A stretch of 19,018 bases of DNA from Cudoniella acicularis (taxonomy: Eukaryota; Ascomycota; Leotiomycetes; Helotiales; Helotiaceae), in NCBI GenBank assembly GCA_013054445.1, contig JAAMPI010001138.1:1-19018 (forward strand), given 5' to 3'. This document shows, in pieces, positions 15,535-19,018 of this stretch. A program made the translations under genes and the position numbers. The number at the start of each line of letters is the position of its first letter. Positions within the stretch are counted from its first letter, which is position 1. Below the pieces are notes generated by a model. It was given only the letters and a program-made list of their open reading frames with translations, ran no database searches and was not told where the DNA came from.

Positions 15535-17516
15535 TCAAGCCGCAACCTTCCACTCAACATACCGTTCGTTACCTAAATGACTAGAGGCTTGCAGCACATC
15601 AAACTCTTGTTGTGTCGCTCCTTCTCTCAACTTCAACGGCCATTTTTCAACCACGGTATTCCTGCCCTTCAAAACAAGGCCCACCTCTCTTGCAATACCT
15701 GGAAAGTCAAGCTCTTGCATGTACCTGTCGAAGAGTGGGTCATAATTTCTAAATATGGCACGCGCCTCTATCATCTGTAAAACAGCCGCACTGTTCGTGT
15801 TGGAACTTAACAGACTGCTGTTCACCGTGATATAACGGCTCAGTCGGTCAGTCTCGGACCCAAAGTTGACAAATTCATCTACCGGTGTCGCGACTTCATG
15901 TACGGCATTCAGAAAGAGCCCGATGATGGTAGCGTGCCGATTTTCGGTTGGGCGTTTCAGAAGCGGGGCGAATGTCTTGAGGGTTTGGTAGGTTCCGAGA
16001 AACCCACCGTCTGTAATATTTGACACCTTTAAGGCCATCAGATAAGACTGCGGGTTCTTCTACAAACTTTCAAGATTCAAGTTCACGTACCTCGATTCGA
16101 TCAAACGAGTTCGACCCAAGACCAACACCCGAACCTTTAAGTATGCCAGGTAGCTCCCGCGCGTCGAGGTGGAGCAGCGTCAATCTAAGATTTAGATCCT
16201 TAATACGGTGGCAGAATTGCATTATGACATCTTGGAGAAACATGAACAAGCGACCATAAACATCTTTATGTGCCGTATTTCCCAATGGAGCTCTCGGAAG
16301 CACATCACCCAAGGTCCATCCCGAGAGGGGATCTGAACCGTCTCCCATCGGCCACACATTATTGGTTTGATAGAACGTCCTGGATGCGAAACATGAGCAT
16401 ATGATGGTGTGTCATTGGGAGAGTAGATCTTACGGATTGGGTGTACTGAAATCTTCCCGCGACATACCAAACGGAGCAAGGATTCCTTCTTCTCGGAATT
16501 TCATAAAGCAGACACGCCAGGAGGGTGGACGGTTGTACGCGGTCCTGTCAACATAGTCCTTTCTTTCAGGAGCTAGCATGACAGATCTTCGGATGTTCTG
16601 AGCCTTCGCAGCCGTCAAACCAGCAGGAACTTTGAGATAAAAGGGAAGTTTGTCCCATTGCTTTTTCTCCAATACCAATTTGAGAGATCGCTTTCCATAG
16701 GTCCATGTCTTCGACTGAAGCTTCTCGCTTGGTTTGGCCCGGATTTTTGCACAGACATCTTCAATCAGTGGAAGTACATGGTCTTGGAGAAGGCGGTAGA
16801 ACTTCTTGGGGATAAGCGCCGAGTACCAAATATGAATCATGATGGGGGCAGCCATCATGGGTTCAAAAACGAGTGCCGAGAGCAAGAGTATTGCATTCCT
16901 TGCGACAATATCGAAGTCTCGATCATTGACAACCACCTCACATTTACCGCCGAACTTTGTTGTGAGCTCTGATATTGTCTTGACAACATTCCTGATATCG
17001 CCTGATGCTGGAAAACCCATCAGTAATACGCAAATCTCGCAGCGCATCGTACTTACCAGCGAATAGAAGCCGGAGATTATCTGGCAGTTGATCCCTTTCA
17101 TTCTTCGTGGCCCTCAGCATATCCAGCGCTGGCATGTTTCCCCACAGATATTTCACTGCTCCAAAGGTGGTGAAGTACGGTTGGCCGCCTCCATCATCGA
17201 TGATAAATGTTGGTTCTCTGTTCTCCACCTCCCAAGCAGGCTTCCAAGTGGATTTTCTCAAAGCGGAGTTGCAGTCAAGTTTATGGATTCCCCAATGCGC
17301 GATTTGGCATTTCCTTCCGCAGTACTGTAACCAAAACTGATGTTAGTAAATCCCTGTTGATCGAAAGTGTTGCCATGGACAGTGACTTACCTGAACTAAG
17401 TGGCATCTGCTGCAAGCATTGCCTGCTGAGTTGAGGCACGGTGATCTCTTTCCTTCGACAAAACGCTCTGTGTTTGCGCAGGGAACTTGTATGAGCAAAG
17501 ATTGCTGGGTAGCCAT
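15535..17516 (-). CDS. MYND-type zinc finger, DUF4470 domain protein
   Basis: Five exons (17516-17391, 17324-17057, 17007-16434, 16379-16091, 16026-15535) give 582 residues. Residues 27-60 form a MYND finger: C27-x7-C35-x2-C38-x5-C44-x3-C48-x7-H56-x3-C60. The first Cys, expected at 24, is absent and C13 (VPCANTERF) may replace it. Residues 96-185 are DUF4470 (PF14737): FGAVKYLWGNMPALD, SGDIRNVVKTI, VVVNDRDFDIVARNA. The rest follows the fungal family: LQSKTW, LAPERKDYVDR, PFGMSREDF, WPMGDGSDPLSGW, VSNITDGGFLGT, NERYVEWK. The function of these proteins is unknown; DUF4470 is related to the N-terminus of dynein assembly factor 3, while the MYND finger suggests protein binding. I chose the ATG at 17516 (GCCATGG context) because it precedes the conserved CANTERF motif; an upstream in-frame ATG at 17564 would add 16 residues. 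Confidence 0.88.
16027..16090 (-). other. intron 4 of the MYND-DUF4470 gene (64 bp)
   Basis: The donor is GTACGT and the acceptor TAAAG. It is phase 0 and joins SFDRIE to VSNITDGG. Confidence 0.88.
16380..16433 (-). other. intron 3 of the MYND-DUF4470 gene (54 bp)
   Basis: The donor is GTAAGA and the acceptor ATCCAG. It is phase 2 and joins STPNP to TFYQTNNVWPMG. Confidence 0.88.
17008..17056 (-). other. intron 2 of the MYND-DUF4470 gene (49 bp)
   Basis: The donor is GTAAGT and the acceptor TTCCAG, with TACTGAT as branch point. It is phase 1 and restores LLFAASGDIRN. Confidence 0.9.
17325..17390 (-). other. intron 1 of the MYND-DUF4470 gene (66 bp)
   Basis: The donor is GTAAGT and the acceptor TTACAG, with a perfect TACTAAC branch point. 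It lies inside the MYND finger, between HLVQ and YCGRKC. Confidence 0.92.
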
Positions 17517-18448
17517 GGCTGGGTTCTCTTGGCGCTTTTTGAGCTCTCCAGAGAGCGTTGCCATGCCTGAAATATTGTGTTGGGCGTTGGGGCAACACGA
17601 CTCTTTTAAAAAGATCGTCTCAGCCAAGGCAAAAAGAAAGGGCCAGTGAATGAGATACTTCCAGAAGTCGCAAGATAAAAATAGAAAGTGACCAAATTTC
17701 AGGAGCTAGTCAAACAGACAAAGGCAGCGGTCAGGCCCCAAAGCTTAAAGTAGTTGCCCGCCATCCTTGTCTTTGACAGCAAACAAACTCCGCGACTCAA
17801 ACGGAAAGTGATGAAACCAATGCACAATGGTCTCGATGATTATACAAACTCTTGAAAAAGGGTTACTTGTCTTTATGGAATGTTATGAAAAAGGCAGGTG
17901 AAATGTTAAGTGAGGTACTTCTCTATTCAGGAAACACCCCAGATACCGTTCGAACTAAATTTATTTCCTAAAATGTCGCTTTAAAAAGGGGAGTACATTT
18001 GTAAAATTATGGCGAAGCCTTTCATAAACTTGAATTACTCATAGAGGCAGAGATAATCAGTTTTAAAAGTACTCATTTAGGATTCCATCCGAAAGAGTCC
18101 TTCTACGAGCATTTTCTCATCCTTTTAACACCTGCAGAATGGGGACATGATACCAGGTTGCTTGAGGATGGCTATCTCGGGAATTTATATATTTTCAAGC
18201 ACCAATTGAGGTATTTGACGTTTTTTTGTTGCTGTCGTTATCACGGGTCGTCATAGGCACAGACACCTTCCTCACAGATGATTTTGCGATCAGTTCTGCT
18301 GTCACGTTTCATTAATTAAGCATGCAATGCTGGTTAAAATGACATCTTGGTACAAAACCTTCTTCATTGATTATCAAAACATTTAATTTGCAATTTCTGG
18401 GCTAGCAATGTACCAGCAGAGCCTAAGATGAGATCACGGCGATTTGAC
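17517..18448. other. intergenic region upstream of the MYND-DUF4470 gene
   Basis: About 930 bp hold the promoter and 5' leader of the minus-strand gene and the 3' flank of the 2EXR gene. The stretch 17850-18240 is AT-rich. I see no convincing gene, RNA or repeat. Confidence 0.5.
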
Positions 18449-19018
18449 CTAGCTGAACCTATCATAAAGTCTATCTTCAACGAGCCCCTGGACACTAAAG
18501 ATGTCTGAAAGTTTGGTGCAATCTTGAAAGCGCATGACATCACCATGCTCCGGTGCGAAGTGAGAGTCTGTTTCGTTTCTGGTGTCGACCAAAATAATCT
18601 CCTTGAGATTGCTCAACCCACGCAGTGTTAATACTATATCACACCTTTGCTCATAGTACGATAGCAGGAAAACCCAGGATTCAAGGCTGCATGCCAAAAT
18701 TGGAAGTTGGCACGTGATGTTTATCCAGTTAGGATAGAAGAGCACTGCTAGCATATCGGATAATGTAGGGGAAGCATCGAAAGTATAGCTCGTCATATTG
18801 AAGAAAGGAATGCCGTTTTCCAGGACAGAAAAGAAGATTTGTTGTATCTGGAACGGTCTTGTTACTCGTATTCAGAATAACTCTCTTGTCGATGGGAACC
18901 TGGTATCTGGAGAGAAGTTCATTTCGTGCTTCCCTGTTGACTGATAGTAGTGTTGCTATTGAGTTAGCTTTCATGTCCCATCTTGGACGGGAAATATCTC
19001 CGAATTCATAGTCGAAAC
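18449..19018 (-). CDS. 2EXR-domain protein, 5' partial, one apparent frame break
   Basis: The reading frame enters from the right window edge (DYEFGDISRPRWDM) and shows the hallmark core of fungal 2EXR proteins (PF20150), LLSVNREARNELLSRY, followed by KRVILNTSNKTV. These proteins have no known biochemical role and form large, fast-evolving families in Pezizomycotina. The first frame ends at a TAA about 18729, but clearly coding sequence continues in another frame: NGIPFFNMTSYTF, LAVLFYPNWINITC, LSNLKEIILVDT, to the TAG at 18449-18451. Adding one T (one A on the plus strand) in the run at 18829-18832 would join the two. It is therefore either a young pseudogene or a sequence error. The N-terminus and the usual opening F..LP.E.R motif are outside the window. 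Confidence 0.72.

Noticed and set aside
1..19018. tRNA or rRNA genes
   Set aside because: GTTCGA-like words at 1117, 16104 and 17949 lack the rest of a tRNA (A box, cloverleaf stems); no rRNA sequence was recognised.

Overview
This window looks like nuclear DNA of a filamentous ascomycete (Pezizomycotina). Genes carry short GT..AG introns (45 to 140 bp) with CTAAC/CTGAC-type branch points. The families are fungal: a Zn2Cys6 regulator, a MYND-DUF4470 protein and a 2EXR protein. Codon use is eukaryotic and gene spacing is compact. A Leotiomycete is my best guess from protein resemblance only; I could not test it. I see no tRNA, rRNA, CRISPR array, prophage or intact transposon.

Layout: 1-2453 (+) is the 3' part of a Zn2Cys6 transcription factor with two apparent frame breaks. 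2582-4486 (-) is an intact MUS81 structure-selective endonuclease, convergent with the regulator. 4487-5161 is a repeat-studded bidirectional promoter. 5162-6817 (+) is an intact phosphoacetylglucosamine mutase (PCM1/AGM1). 7238-8310 (+) is a mitochondrially targeted conserved fungal gene with four in-frame stops and at least one frame break, probably a pseudogene. 8311-9200 is gene-free. 9201-10510 (+) encodes a beta-trefoil lectin-like domain, a Ser/Thr stalk and one membrane span, followed by two diverged copies of a C-terminal tail cassette (10507-10644 and 10727-10867). 11026-11895, possibly to 12167 (-), is an unrecognised protein with a damaged 5' end. 12316-13002 (+) is a divergent Ser-rich hypothetical. 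13003-15534 is 2.5 kb without a convincing gene, but with two diverged tandem arrays and several short repeats. 15535-17516 (-) is a five-exon MYND-DUF4470 gene. 17517-18448 is gene-free. 18449 to the window end (-) is a partial 2EXR-domain gene with one frame break.

The genes do not form an obvious pathway. MUS81 (recombination intermediates) and PCM1 (UDP-GlcNAc for chitin and glycans) are housekeeping genes and are intact. The accessory-looking genes around them repeatedly show frame breaks and stops. Several breaks lie in short homopolymers or dinucleotide runs, so sequencing error must be excluded before calling decay. The nonsense changes in the 7.2-8.3 kb gene cannot be homopolymer errors and are compatible with CpA-to-TpA (RIP-like) mutation or, less likely, with A-to-I mRNA editing. 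The most unusual structures are that stop-ridden gene, the duplicated C-terminal tail cassette, the 212-bp and roughly 145-175-bp tandem arrays, and a repeated 5' C-rich / 3' G-rich switch along exons.
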